Counted from the stretch's first letter, positions 1 through 9,416 are shown. The stretch is 27,804 bases of DNA from Phycisphaerales bacterium UBA7812 (GCA_002480345.1 DLBY01000096.1:1-27804), one strand, 5' to 3'. The notes: a model not told the origin generated them from the sequence alone. A program made the numbers and translations.

Positions 1-2163
1 GAGGTGAAGCCCGCGAGTATCGCGCTGCACTACCGCAACGCGAGCGAGGAGCACGGGAAGAAGGCCCTCGCGGAGGCGGAAGAGGCGTTGGGCAGCGACG
101 ACGATGTCTTCACCAAGCGCGGGAAGATGGTCATCGAGTTCGCCGTTGTCTCGACGCACAAGGGGGACGCGCTCGACACGCTGCGGCAGCGGTTCGGCGC
201 CACGGCGGTGCTGTTCCTGGGCGATGATGTCACCGACGAGGACGCGTTCAAGACGCTCGCGGGCCCCGATGTGGGCGTGAAGGTGGGCGACGGGGAGTCG
301 GTCGCGCGGTTCCGGGTGAAAGACCCGCACGAGGTGAGCCGCGTGCTCGCGAAGCTCAGCGAACTGCGGAGCGCCTGGATCGGGGGCTCGGACGCGGCGC
401 CGATCGAGGCGCACAGCATGCTGACCGATCAGCGGACGCTCGCGCTGGTCGCGCCGGGTGCGCGGATCACCTGGATGGGCGCGCCCCGGATCGATTCGCC
501 CTCGATCTTCGCGGAACTGCTGGGCGGGCCCATCGCGGGGCGCTTCTCGATCGCGCCCGTGGATGGTGAGGGTGAGCCGGTCCAGGGATACTTGGGCGAT
601 TCGTTCCACCTGCAAACGCGATGGAAGAGCGTGACGGTGACGGACTACATGGACTGCTCGGGCGGGCGGACGATCCAGCGCCCGGGGCGGACCGATATCG
701 TCCGCGTCATCGAGGGCACGGGGCGCGTGCGCATCGAGTACGCGCCCAGGCTCGACTACGGGCGGCACCAGACCCACCTGGTCCCCAAGATGGACGGGCT
801 CGCGATCGCCGATTGGCCCGACCCGATCGTGCTGCGTGCGCCGGGGGTGAAGTGGCGCCTGGTGAACGAGGGCCCCCACCACACCGCGGTCGCGGAGGTG
901 GACCTGTCGGAGATGGGCGGACGCCTGGAACTCGAGCTCCGCCACGGCACGGGCGACCTCTCTCCCGCGATCATCAGCGAGGCGAAACGCTCCAGGCAGA
1001 CGACGCGCTACTGGGCGCACTGGGCGGAAGACCTCGAGCTGCCCGAGACCCAGACCGACCTGGTCCGGAGGAGCGCGCTCGTCCTCCGCGGGCTGTGCCA
1101 CGGGCCGACCGGCGCGATCGCCGCGGCGGGGACGACCAGCCTCCCCGAGTGCATCGGGGGCGTTCGGAATTGGGACTATCGGTATTGCTGGCCCCGCGAC
1201 GCGGCGCTCGCGGCGTCGGCGCTGGTGCGCCTGGGCTCGAGCGAAGAGGCGGTCCGCTTCCTCGACTGGCTCCTTGGGGTCGTCGATCAGCTCCCGAGCC
1301 CCGACCGGCTCAACCCGATCTACACCGTCGCGGGCAACGACCTCCCCGCGGAGGCGGAGATCCGCGAATTGCCCGGCTACGCCGCGTCCCGCCCGGTGCG
1401 CGTCGGCAACGCGGCCAACAAGCAGGTGCAGCTCGATGTTTTCGGGCCCATCGTCGAACTCGTCTCCCTGCTGCTGCACAGCGGCGCCCCCCTCTCGGGC
1501 GAGCACTGGCGTCTGGTCGAGGCGATGGTCAGCGCCGTCGCGTCGCGCTGGCGCGAGGCGGACCACGGGATCTGGGAGATCCGGCGCCCCGTGCGGCACC
1601 ATGTCCATTCCAAGGTGATGTGCTGGCAGACCGCGCACCTCGGCGCCGAGATCGCGGAGCGTTTCCTCGGACGCGCGAGGCCCGAATGGCGCGCCCTCGC
1701 CGACGAGATCCGCGACGATGTCTTCGCGCACGGATGGGACGCGGACGCGGACGCGTTCACCAGCGCCTACGGCGAACGCGACCCCGATGCCTCGGTGCTG
1801 CTCATCGGGCTGACGGGGATGATCCCCGCGGACGACCCGCGCTTCGCGGGGACGATCCGCGCCGTCGAACGCGATCTGCTCGACGACAACACCGTGTACC
1901 GGTACCACTACGACGACGGCCTTCCGGGCGGAGAAGGCGGGTTCTATCTCTGCACCTCGTGGCTCATCGAATCGCTGGTGCTCGCGGGGCGCACCGACGA
2001 GGCGCGGTCACTTTTCGACAAGTACATCGCGACGGTCGGGCCCACGGGCCTGCTCCCCGAGCAGTACGACCCCCACGACAAGCGCACGCTGGGCAACCAT
2101 CCCCAGGCCTACAGCCACATCGGGCTGATCAACGCGGCGTTGAGGCTTGAGAGTCTGCGCTGA
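1..2163 (+). CDS. Trehalose-6-phosphatase (C-terminal part) fused to GH15 glucoamylase/trehalase; 5' end outside window
   Basis: The reading frame is already open at base 1 (Glu-Val-Lys), so the gene starts upstream and the GTG at base 4 is probably internal. The first ~120 residues match the C-terminal half of OtsB-type HAD phosphatases: a SIALHYR-like segment, the motif-III Lys in THKGDALDTL, and the acidic motif GDDVTDEDAF (about bases 223-252). The nucleophile DxDGT motif would lie outside the window. From about residue 140 onward it is a GH15 (alpha/alpha)6 enzyme: GGVRNWDYRYCWPRDA, then DHGIWE with the likely general acid Glu at 1576-1578, SKVMCW, and LLPEQYDP with the likely catalytic base Glu at 2059-2061. 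The inferred role is dephosphorylation of trehalose-6-phosphate and hydrolysis of trehalose or another alpha-glucoside; the exact GH15 substrate cannot be read from sequence. The stop TGA is at 2161-2163. Confidence 0.9.
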   Translation, partial: EVKPASIALHYRNASEEHGKKALAEAEEALGSDDDVFTKRGKMVIEFAVVSTHKGDALDTLRQRFGATAVLFLGDDVTDEDAFKTLAGPDVGVKVGDGESVARFRVKDPHEVSRVLAKLSELRSAWIGGSDAAPIEAHSMLTDQRTLALVAPGARITWMGAPRIDSPSIFAELLGGPIAGRFSIAPVDGEGEPVQGYLGDSFHLQTRWKSVTVTDYMDCSGGRTIQRPGRTDIVRVIEGTGRVRIEYAPRLDYGRHQTHLVPKMDGLAIADWPDPIVLRAPGVKWRLVNEGPHHTAVAEVDLSEMGGRLELELRHGTGDLSPAIISEAKRSRQTTRYWAHWAEDLELPETQTDLVRRSALVLRGLCHGPTGAIAAAGTTSLPECIGGVRNWDYRYCWPRDAALAASALVRLGSSEEAVRFLDWLLGVVDQLPSPDRLNPIYTVAGNDLPAEAEIRELPGYAASRPVRVGNAANKQVQLDVFGPIVELVSLLLHSGAPLSGEHWRLVEAMVSAVASRWREADHGIWEIRRPVRHHVHSKVMCWQTAHLGAEIAERFLGRARPEWRALADEIRDDVFAHGWDADADAFTSAYGERDPDASVLLIGLTGMIPADDPRFAGTIRAVERDLLDDNTVYRYHYDDGLPGGEGGFYLCTSWLIESLVLAGRTDEARSLFDKYIATVGPTGLLPEQYDPHDKRTLGNHPQAYSHIGLINAALRLESLR

Positions 2164-2223
2164 CGCGCGACGGATGCGCGGGCGCACTGACCTCGGGCGG
2201 TCGCCTTTCGTGCGCGGTGATGG

Positions 2224-2235
2224 CATACTGCCCGG
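2224..2235 (+). promoter_or_regulatory. Possible extended -10 element directly before the ggt start
   Basis: TGGCATACT at 2221-2229 reads as an extended -10 (TGn followed by CATACT). Only six bases separate it from the ATG at 2236, so transcription from it would give an essentially leaderless mRNA. No Shine-Dalgarno sequence is visible before the ATG, which fits. A comparable arrangement precedes rarA. No good -35 hexamer is visible. Confidence 0.35.
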
Positions 2236-4122
2236 ATGACCCTCCGCATCCACCCCGACCCGCTTGCGGCGAGCCCGATCCCGCGCCGTGTGTTCGCCGC
2301 TCTGCTGCTGCTTCTGGGCATCGCGCCGCTGCTCGCGGGGTGCGCCGCGTCCCCGCGCGACCCGTGGGAACGCGGGGCGCTGGGAGGTGGTGCCGTTGCC
2401 GCGGATCACCACATGGCCCAGTGGGCGGGCGAGGAGATGCTGCGCCGGGGCGGCAACGCCGTGGACGCCGCGGTCGCGACCAGCCTCGCGCTCTCTGTCG
2501 TCCGCCCCGACTCCTGCGGGATCGGCGGGGGCGGGTTCATGCTCATCCACCTCGAGGATCATCCCGAGCACGGCACCACCGACATCGCGCTCAACTACCG
2601 CGAAACCTGCCCCGCGGGCATCGGGCCCGACACCTACGCGCAGTGGGACGACGACCCGACGGCGTCTCGCGTCGGCGGGCGCGCGGTCGCGGTGCCGGGC
2701 ACCGTCGCGGGGCTGCTGCACGCGCTCGAGAAGTACGGAACCCTCGACCGAAGGACCGTGTTTGCGCCCGCGATCCGCCTTGCCCGCGAGGGTTGGATGG
2801 CCGACGCCCACCATGTGAAGACCGCGCGCTCGATCGGCGAGACCTTTGACCGCAGCCCGGCGTACCGCGACCGGTTCGGGTTCGTCGAGAAGATGACCGC
2901 GGGCGGGTCGGTCGCGCGCGGGCAGACGCTTCTCAACCCGGAGCAGGCGCACGCGCTGGCGCGGATCGCCGACCTCGGGCCCGACGAGTTCTACAAGGGC
3001 ACGATCGCCCACGCGATCGTCGGAACCGTCCGCGACGACGGGGGCATGCTCTCCCTCGACGACCTCGCGAACTACCGCGTGCAGGAGACACGACCGATCC
3101 GGGTGCCGCTGGGCGACGCGTTCGGCGGGCGCACGCTTCTCGTCATGCCGCCCCCGTCCAGCGGGGGCATCGCGATCGCCCAGGTCTTCGCGATCATCGA
3201 TCACCTTGTGCAGGACGCGGGATTCGTCTACCCGCACGCTGGAGACCCGGAACCCCGCGACGCGCGGATGCTGATCGAAGCGATGAAACACGCGTTCGCG
3301 GACCGGGCCCGCTTCCTCGCCGATCCCGCCTTTGCCGATATCCCGGTCGGCCCCATGCTCGACCCCGCGAACCTCGCCGGCGCCGCCGCGCGCATCGCCG
3401 CGGGAGGGATCGCGCCCCCGGAGTCGGCTGGGATCTACATGCCTGTGGTCGTCGACGACGCGTCGATCCCCGAGGACGGCGGCACGAGCCACATCAGCGT
3501 CGTCGACGCGATGGGCAACGCCGTCGCGTGCACCGAGACGATCAACCTCGCCTACGGGTCGATGCTCGCGGTCGACTGGTACGGCTTCTGCCTCAACAAC
3601 GAGATGGACGATTTCACCACCGTCCGCGGAAAAGCCAACGCGTTCGGGCTCACCCAATCGGACGACAATCTCCCCGAGCCGGGCAAGCGTCCACTCTCAA
3701 GCATGTCGCCCACGATCGTCCTCGACCCGGACGGCTCGGTCTTCGCGGTCGCCGGTGCCTCGGGCGGGCCCCGCATCATCACCGCGACGATGCAGGCCCT
3801 GCTGCGTGTCCTGCTGGGCGACGCGAGCGCGGCGCAGGCGGTTGCCGCGCCCCGGCTGCACCATCAGTGGCAGCCGGACGCGGTGTATGTCGAATCATGG
3901 ACGGACACTTGGACGCGCCGGCGAGCGGAATCCGCGGACGACGCTGCCCGACTTGGTCTGCGTGCATCACTCGACGAGATGGGCTATCCGGTTCGTACGC
4001 GCGACGACATCGGCGCCTGCCAACTGATCCGCCGGGCCGACCATCCGGGTGACTCGTCGTCCGGGCGCTACGAAGCCGCAGCCGATCCGCGAAAGCGAGA
4101 CCGCGATCCGTTTGTGAAGTAG
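2236..4122 (+). CDS. ggt: Gamma-glutamyltranspeptidase, predicted lipoprotein
   Basis: The product is 628 residues and belongs to the N-terminal-nucleophile GGT family, which cleaves and transfers the gamma-glutamyl group of glutathione and related compounds outside the cytoplasm. The N-terminus has a hydrophobic stretch ending in LLAGC, so Cys36 is a likely lipid-attachment cysteine. The large-subunit half carries GGNAVDAAVAT and SCGIGGGGF. The family signature is complete: TSHIS...GNAVACTETINLAYG, with Thr417 the expected site of autoproteolysis and the catalytic nucleophile. Further on, PLSSMSPTIV and GASGGPRI match the conserved substrate-binding and Gly-Gly segments. The start is the ATG at 2236, chosen because the lipoprotein signal begins there. 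The C-terminal ~40 residues (polar, rich in Arg/Asp) have no recognised role. The next gene faces it convergently, so it appears to be a single-gene unit. Confidence 0.95.
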   Translation: MTLRIHPDPLAASPIPRRVFAALLLLLGIAPLLAGCAASPRDPWERGALGGGAVAADHHMAQWAGEEMLRRGGNAVDAAVATSLALSVVRPDSCGIGGGGFMLIHLEDHPEHGTTDIALNYRETCPAGIGPDTYAQWDDDPTASRVGGRAVAVPGTVAGLLHALEKYGTLDRRTVFAPAIRLAREGWMADAHHVKTARSIGETFDRSPAYRDRFGFVEKMTAGGSVARGQTLLNPEQAHALARIADLGPDEFYKGTIAHAIVGTVRDDGGMLSLDDLANYRVQETRPIRVPLGDAFGGRTLLVMPPPSSGGIAIAQVFAIIDHLVQDAGFVYPHAGDPEPRDARMLIEAMKHAFADRARFLADPAFADIPVGPMLDPANLAGAAARIAAGGIAPPESAGIYMPVVVDDASIPEDGGTSHISVVDAMGNAVACTETINLAYGSMLAVDWYGFCLNNEMDDFTTVRGKANAFGLTQSDDNLPEPGKRPLSSMSPTIVLDPDGSVFAVAGASGGPRIITATMQALLRVLLGDASAAQAVAAPRLHHQWQPDAVYVESWTDTWTRRRAESADDAARLGLRASLDEMGYPVRTRDDIGACQLIRRADHPGDSSSGRYEAAADPRKRDRDPFVK

Positions 4123-4284
4123 TCAGGGCGATGGATCCGGGCCGAATCCGTCACCTCTGCAGGACTTCGGGATAGAACGACGAGCGGAGAGCAGCCGCCG
4201 ACCCTCAGTGCCGCCCTATAGCCGCGGTGACGAGCCGAGCACTCCGGAAAACAGACCGACCGACGCAACGGCCGGAACCGGCGA

Positions 4285-4590
4285 TCAGACGCGCTCGCGC
4301 ACGATCCGCTCATCCACCCGCGCCCGCTCCTTGCCACGAAGCATCGCGGTCCAGATTTCGGGATTCACCGCGAACACGACGAGACCCAAGACGACGAAAA
4401 CCGCCGCCGCGATCGGCTGCACCAGGAACGCGAGCGCCACACCCAGCAGCATGAAGACGCTCGCGACCGCGATGAGGATCGCCCCGAAGGACTTGGGGCC
4501 GACCGTCGCGTGCGCGGGCCGCCCCTCGGGCGATTCACTCGCGACGCGCTCCCGGAGATGTTCCTCGTAGGTATGAATAGTATTCTGCAT
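4285..4590 (-). CDS. Small two-TM membrane protein of unknown function
   Basis: The product is 101 residues and starts MQNTIHTYEEHL. The ATG at 4590 is preceded by a purine-rich GAAGAAAAC stretch, and in-frame codons further upstream look non-coding. After a ~40-residue polar N-terminus come two hydrophobic helices, roughly residues 44-66 (SFGAILIAVASVFMLLGVAL) and 69-92 (IAAAVFVVLGLVVFAV), with only a short turn between them. The tail is charged (RGKERARVDERIVRER). I recognise no family. The gene diverges from the tricorn gene and converges with ggt. The call rests on membrane topology and on codon quality better than the opposite strand. Confidence 0.72.
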   Translation of the reverse strand: MQNTIHTYEEHLRERVASESPEGRPAHATVGPKSFGAILIAVASVFMLLGVALAFLVQPIAAAVFVVLGLVVFAVNPEIWTAMLRGKERARVDERIVRERV

Positions 4591-4716
4591 ATCGTTTTCT
4601 TCGATACTAAACCTCGCCCCGATGCACCCGTTGCCGGATTTTCCCGCGTGCAGCCGACGCCGCACGGATGCGATACGGTGTGGATCCATCAATCCAGCCT
4701 CTCCGGAGTTCGACGC

Positions 4717-7700
4717 ATGCCCATCCGAGTTCTCAGCCGAGCCGTCCTGATCCTGTCCGCCTCGCTGCTCACCGGCGCATCGGCCGCGGATCATCACGAG
4801 GGGATCTATCCGCAGGTCCCCAGCCTGACGCCCGACGCGTCGTTCGCGATCTTCTCGTGGGCGGGCGACCTCTGGAGCGTGCCCGCCTCGGGCGGGGCCG
4901 CAACGCGCCTGACGAGCCACCCTGCTGATGAACTCGCGAGCGCCGTGAGCCCCGACGGCTCAATGATCGCCTTCGAATCGAACCGGGAGGGCTCGCAGAA
5001 TCTGTATGTCGCGGACCTGACACGCGTCGGGGACACGCTCATCGCGAGCACGCCGCGTCGGGTGACGATCGCCGACGCGTCGCACAACCTCTCGGGGTGG
5101 ACGCCCGAGGGCGATGCGCTGCTGTTCAGCAGCTACCAGGAACGCGACATCTACCGCGAGGAGCACATGTACCGCGCCCCGATCGACGGGGGACCGGTCA
5201 CACGCCTCACCGACGCGTTCGGCGAGCACCCCGTGATGAGCCGGGACGGCGAGCGCGTCGTCTTCGCCCGGGGCTCGAACACGACCTTCCGCCCCAAATA
5301 CCGGGGCACCGCGACAGGCGAGATCTGGGAATTCCGCCCGTCGACCGGCGACTTCTTCCGCATCACCAGCGACGACTCGGACGACATGCAGCCCTTCCCG
5401 CTGCCCGACGGCTCGACGGTCTTCATCGCGAGTTCGAGCGGGCAGTACAACCTCGCGCGGATGTCGCCCGGCGGGCGGCAGCCCGAGGCGCTCACCGAGT
5501 TCCAGCCCGGCGCTTCACCGTTCGAGGGGATGGAGACGATCGCGCACGGCGTGCGGGACCTCGATGTCAGTGCCGACGGATCCACCGCGATCTTCGCGGT
5601 GTGGGACACCCTGTTCACGCTCGATCTCTCCGCGAACAACCCGACGCCCCGCGCGATCGACATCGTGATCTCGGGGGACACCGACGCGGGCACCGCGACG
5701 CCCATGGACCTCGACCGCATGGCGAGCGAGGCCGCGATGAGCCCCGACGGGAAGTCGATCGCGATCGTCGCACGGGGCGAGATCTTCGTGCGCAGCACCG
5801 ACGAGGGTCGACCCGCGCGACGCGTCACCGCGAGCGAGGCCCGCGATCAGCAGATCGCCTGGTCCCCCGATGGGTCGAAGCTCTACTTCGTGAGTGACCG
5901 GGACGGGAGCGAGGGGATCTACGCCGCGACCGTCGCCCTGTCGAGGCACGACATCGAGCCCGAGGACGAGGAAGCCGGAGGCGACGAAGCGGGAGATGGA
6001 GAGGAAGAGGCCGAGGCGCCCGCGGACGACGAGCAGAGCGCGGAAGACGAGGAGAACGGCGACGCCGACGAAAAAGAAGAGAAGAAAGACAAGGGCCCGA
6101 CGCCGGGCGAGCGCTGGGCGCAGTCGCTCCGTTTCGCGATCGAACCGGTCATCGTCAGCGAGCATGTCGACCGCTACCCGATGCCCAGCCCCGACGGCGA
6201 GGAGCTCCTGTTCATCCGCGACCGGGGCGACATCATGCTCTACGACATGGAGGACGACGAGCTGATGACCGTCCGCGCGGGCTGGAATGTCCCCGATGTC
6301 CAGTGGGCCTCGGATTCCGAGCACATCGTCTTCAGCGTGCAGGACCTGCAGTTCAACAGCGACATCTGGGTGATGAACATCGACGCGTTCGAGGACGACC
6401 CGAGCGATCCCGCGGCGCAGCCCCGCAACATTACCCAGCACCCCGATCTCGATGTCGCGCCTCGCCTCAGCCACGACGGGAAGGTGCTCTATTTCCTCTC
6501 CGACCGCGACGCGTCGGAGAACTACACCTTCGATGTCTACCGCGTGTTCCTCGACGATTCGCTCGAGGACCTCGCGGACTACGAGCTCGATGAGTACTTC
6601 CAGGACGCCGCGAAGGCCGCGAAGAAGCGCAAGCCGATCGAGCCCGAATCGGACGAAGAAGAGGACGATTCGGACGAGAAAGACGACGACGACGAAACGC
6701 TCGCGTTCGACACCGATGACGCGTTCCTTCGTATCCGCCGGATCGTGTCGACCGCGGGCTCGGACGGTGACCTCGCGATCACCCCCGCGGGTGAGCGGGT
6801 CGTCTTCTCGACCTCGATCGACGGTGACCGGGGTCTCTACTCCGTGGACTTCCGCGGACGCGAGCGCAAGAGCGTCGTCTCGGGGGGCACCTCGAGCGTC
6901 TCGACGAGCCTGACCGGCGACAAGGTCGTGCTCGTCAAGGGCGGACAGGCCCACAGCGTCTCCCCGACAGGCGGGAAGGTGACCACCTACGACATCGACG
7001 CGCCGGTGATCATCGACGCGCACGCGGAGCGCAAGCAGATCTTCAACGAGGGCGCCCGCATCTTCGGGATGTCGTTCTATCACCCGACGCTCAAGGGGCT
7101 GGACTGGGACGCGATCGCCGGCCGCTACGAGCAGCTCGCGATGCGCACCCGGACACCCCAGGCCCTCAACCGTGTGCTCAGCGCCCTGTTCGGTGAAGTG
7201 GACGGCTCGCACACCGGCGCCCGGGGCGGGCCCGGGTACCGCGCCCCGGGACCGCGCGTGGGCTACCTCGCGATCGACGCCCACCCCACGGCGCAGGGGT
7301 ACGAGGTCCGGCGCATCCTCCGGGACGGGCCCGCCGACAACGGCGACAAGGGCATCCTCGACGGGGACCTGATCACCCACATCAACGGCGAGCCGCTCGT
7401 GGACCCAGAGTCGGGCGTCCGCGATCTCTACGCCGCGATGGCGGGCACATCGGGGCGGGAGACGCTCGTCACCGTCTCGCGACCGACCGACGAGGGCCCC
7501 GTCGAGCGCACGCTCCTGCTGATCCCCCACTCCCAGGGCGCCGAGACGAACATGCGCTACCGCGATGAAGTGGAACGCCGCGAGGCCCGCGTCCACGAGT
7601 GGTCAGACGGGCGGATCGGCTACCTGCACATCCGGGGCATGTCCGCCCCCCAGGTGCGGGACTACGAGCGCGATCTCTACGCCGCCGCGCACGGGCGCGA

Positions 7701-8202
7701 GGCGCTGATCATCGATGTCCGCGACAACGGGGGCGGCTGGACGACCGACATCCTGCTCGCGTCGCTCACGGCGCCGGCGCACGCGTACACGATCCCCCGC
7801 GGCGCGAATCCCGACAAGGCGGAGTTCGATTCCTACCCGCGCGACCGACGCCTCATCCACGCCTACCAGCGGCCCCTCACGGTGCTGATGAACCAGCATT
7901 CCTATTCGAACGCGGAGATCTTCAGCCACTCGATCAAGACGACCGGGCGGGGCAAGCTCGTGGGCACGCAGACCCACGGCGCGGTGATCTCGACCGGTGC
8001 GCACTCCCTGATCAACGGGTCGTATGTCCGCATCCCGTTCCGGGGCTGGTACCTCCCCGATGGGACCGACATGGATGTCTACGGCGCCGAGCCCGACATC
8101 GATGTGCCACAGCTGCCCAACGACGAGGCCGCGGGGCTCGACCCCCAGCTCAAGGTCGCGGTCGAGGACCTGATCCGCCGACTGGATCGGGGCGAGAACT
8201 AA
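4717..8202 (+). CDS. Tricorn-like protease (S41 family), exported
   Basis: The product is 1161 residues. The ATG at 4717 has GGAG eight bases upstream, and an N-terminal signal peptide (MPIRVLSRAVLILSASLLTG, ending ASA) points to export to the periplasm. The order matches tricorn: two beta-propeller regions (about residues 30-400 and 465-800; many SPDG, LYFVSDRDG and HDGKVLYFLSDRD blades), a C1 helical region, a PDZ domain (about 845-920, GILDGDLITHINGEPL) and a C2 protease core (LIIDVRDNGGGWTTD). Expected catalytic residues are visible: His832 in GSHTG and nucleophile Ser1064 in HSYSNAEIF, with GAEPDIDV near the end as the likely acidic site. Tricorn-family enzymes degrade peptides. Two very acidic inserts (about 414-458 and 642-660) interrupt the propeller region. 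It converges with the PilZ gene 41 bp downstream. Confidence 0.93.
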   Translation: MPIRVLSRAVLILSASLLTGASAADHHEGIYPQVPSLTPDASFAIFSWAGDLWSVPASGGAATRLTSHPADELASAVSPDGSMIAFESNREGSQNLYVADLTRVGDTLIASTPRRVTIADASHNLSGWTPEGDALLFSSYQERDIYREEHMYRAPIDGGPVTRLTDAFGEHPVMSRDGERVVFARGSNTTFRPKYRGTATGEIWEFRPSTGDFFRITSDDSDDMQPFPLPDGSTVFIASSSGQYNLARMSPGGRQPEALTEFQPGASPFEGMETIAHGVRDLDVSADGSTAIFAVWDTLFTLDLSANNPTPRAIDIVISGDTDAGTATPMDLDRMASEAAMSPDGKSIAIVARGEIFVRSTDEGRPARRVTASEARDQQIAWSPDGSKLYFVSDRDGSEGIYAATVALSRHDIEPEDEEAGGDEAGDGEEEAEAPADDEQSAEDEENGDADEKEEKKDKGPTPGERWAQSLRFAIEPVIVSEHVDRYPMPSPDGEELLFIRDRGDIMLYDMEDDELMTVRAGWNVPDVQWASDSEHIVFSVQDLQFNSDIWVMNIDAFEDDPSDPAAQPRNITQHPDLDVAPRLSHDGKVLYFLSDRDASENYTFDVYRVFLDDSLEDLADYELDEYFQDAAKAAKKRKPIEPESDEEEDDSDEKDDDDETLAFDTDDAFLRIRRIVSTAGSDGDLAITPAGERVVFSTSIDGDRGLYSVDFRGRERKSVVSGGTSSVSTSLTGDKVVLVKGGQAHSVSPTGGKVTTYDIDAPVIIDAHAERKQIFNEGARIFGMSFYHPTLKGLDWDAIAGRYEQLAMRTRTPQALNRVLSALFGEVDGSHTGARGGPGYRAPGPRVGYLAIDAHPTAQGYEVRRILRDGPADNGDKGILDGDLITHINGEPLVDPESGVRDLYAAMAGTSGRETLVTVSRPTDEGPVERTLLLIPHSQGAETNMRYRDEVERREARVHEWSDGRIGYLHIRGMSAPQVRDYERDLYAAAHGREALIIDVRDNGGGWTTDILLASLTAPAHAYTIPRGANPDKAEFDSYPRDRRLIHAYQRPLTVLMNQHSYSNAEIFSHSIKTTGRGKLVGTQTHGAVISTGAHSLINGSYVRIPFRGWYLPDGTDMDVYGAEPDIDVPQLPNDEAAGLDPQLKVAVEDLIRRLDRGEN

Positions 8203-8243
8203 GCAATCGGCGGGCGAGAGAACCGATCCGGCGCGGACGCCGC

Positions 8244-9416
8244 TCAGGCGGCGTCGTCGCGCAGGCGCAGACGGCTGATCACCCGGCACAGCGTGCGGAG
8301 CGCCACCTCCGCCTCCGCCGCGGAACCCGACGCGTTCACCGCGACGATCGCGCTCTCCGCCGCCTGCTCCAGCAGGGGGAAGCCGAAACCGCTCGCGGTG
8401 TTCTTGATCAGCTGTGCGACGCGGACGGCTTCGCCTGCCTTGTCGGCGATGATCGCCTGCTCGAGCGTCCCGCTGCTGTCGCGCAGCCGCTCGAGATAGG
8501 TCGTGACGGGGCCGTGTTTCGCATCGGGGAGCTCGCAGAAGATCGGCTTGCTGCCCGACAGCGGGTTCACATCGTCGAGGCTCAGGTCGCGCAGCGCGCC
8601 GATCACCATGTCCGCGGAGTAGGGCCTGCTCAGGATGCTCACACCTGCCGCGCTCTCGAGCCCGAGCACGCCGTCGGGCTTCGAGGTCACGAAGAGCATG
8701 GGCTCCTGCGTGCCCGCCGAGCGGATGTGCGCGTGCAGCGTGTGCGCCCCCGCCTCGGGATTGTCCGAGTCCACCATGACGAAATCGAAGCCCTCAGCCG
8801 CCAGCCGATCGATCGCCGCCCCGCTGTCCTTCGCGGTGTCGATCCTGATGGTGGTGTCCGAGAGGTAGCTCTGCAGCAGCGTCAACTCGAGGTCATCGAT
8901 GCCGACCGCCAGCAACCGACCGCTCAGGTCCGAACTGCTGAAGTCATCGCTCTCGGCCATCTGCTCGAGCCAGTCCCGGCTCGACACGAACTTCCGGACA
9001 TCGACCTTCTCGAGCCACCGCACGCCCACGGCGTGGATGGTCCGCCCGATGAAGCGGCACCAGACGGACTGTGCCGCAATCTGCAGCCGCTCCTTCTGAA
9101 GCGTGTCGATGTGCACGACGCAGGTGCTGTCCTGATGCACGAACCCGGGGTAGAGCACCCCCGCGCCGCCCTCGCTCAGGTCGAGCAGCACGCTCTCGCT
9201 CGCGGTCAACGAGCCACCCGGGTGCATGACCGTCATCACGACCCGCAGTCCCTCGACATCGAACCGCGTGGAACACCGCTTGGGGGGGGTGATCTGCGTT
9301 TGCCGCAATTCGTGAACCGTGCGCAGGTACTCCGCGAGTTGCTCCTCGTTCGCCGGGAATTGCCGGGCTTCGGCCGCCGCAGCCTTGTGCTGATGACGGT
9401 TGAGGTTCTGGGGCAT
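8244..9416 (-). CDS. PilZ - receiver-like - Hpt-like signalling protein
   Basis: The product is 390 residues. The ATG at 9416 is chosen over a TTG five codons earlier because AGGA lies seven bases upstream of it. Residues ~45-140 form a PilZ domain with the c-di-GMP-binding residues R47xxxR51 and D79xSxxG84. Residues ~165-280 resemble a response-regulator receiver: acidic pair IDD near 173-175, Asp216 in FVMVDSDNP as phospho-acceptor candidate, Thr244, but Arg264 where the conserved Lys is expected. Residues ~300-385 form a helical Hpt-like region where VAQLIKNTASGFG (Gln335) aligns with the usual H-x-L-K-G motif, so the phosphorylatable His is missing. The inferred role is a c-di-GMP effector whose output may be tuned by, or independent of, phosphorylation. 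It is divergent from the BLUF gene 221 bp away. Confidence 0.85.
   Translation of the reverse strand: MPQNLNRHQHKAAAAEARQFPANEEQLAEYLRTVHELRQTQITPPKRCSTRFDVEGLRVVMTVMHPGGSLTASESVLLDLSEGGAGVLYPGFVHQDSTCVVHIDTLQKERLQIAAQSVWCRFIGRTIHAVGVRWLEKVDVRKFVSSRDWLEQMAESDDFSSSDLSGRLLAVGIDDLELTLLQSYLSDTTIRIDTAKDSGAAIDRLAAEGFDFVMVDSDNPEAGAHTLHAHIRSAGTQEPMLFVTSKPDGVLGLESAAGVSILSRPYSADMVIGALRDLSLDDVNPLSGSKPIFCELPDAKHGPVTTYLERLRDSSGTLEQAIIADKAGEAVRVAQLIKNTASGFGFPLLEQAAESAIVAVNASGSAAEAEVALRTLCRVISRLRLRDDAA

Noticed and set aside
4270..4281. GCCGG-AA-CCGGC hairpin as terminator of the two-TM gene
   Set aside because: The loop is only two bases and no T-run follows; such pairs are frequent in this GC-rich sequence.
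4208..4570. A plus-strand frame opposite the small two-TM protein
   Set aside because: The product is Thr/Arg/Ser-rich with no structure, whereas the minus strand gives two clean hydrophobic helices and a plausible start.
5515..7596. A 693-codon open frame on the minus strand opposite the tricorn gene
   Set aside because: It mirrors the tricorn codons; tricorn has a signal peptide, PDZ and catalytic motifs, while the antisense frame has none.
8204..8242. Nested inverted repeats between tricorn and the PilZ gene (ATCGG/CCGAT, CGGCG/CGCCG) as a terminator
   Set aside because: The stems are five bases, GC-rich chance matches with no T-tract.
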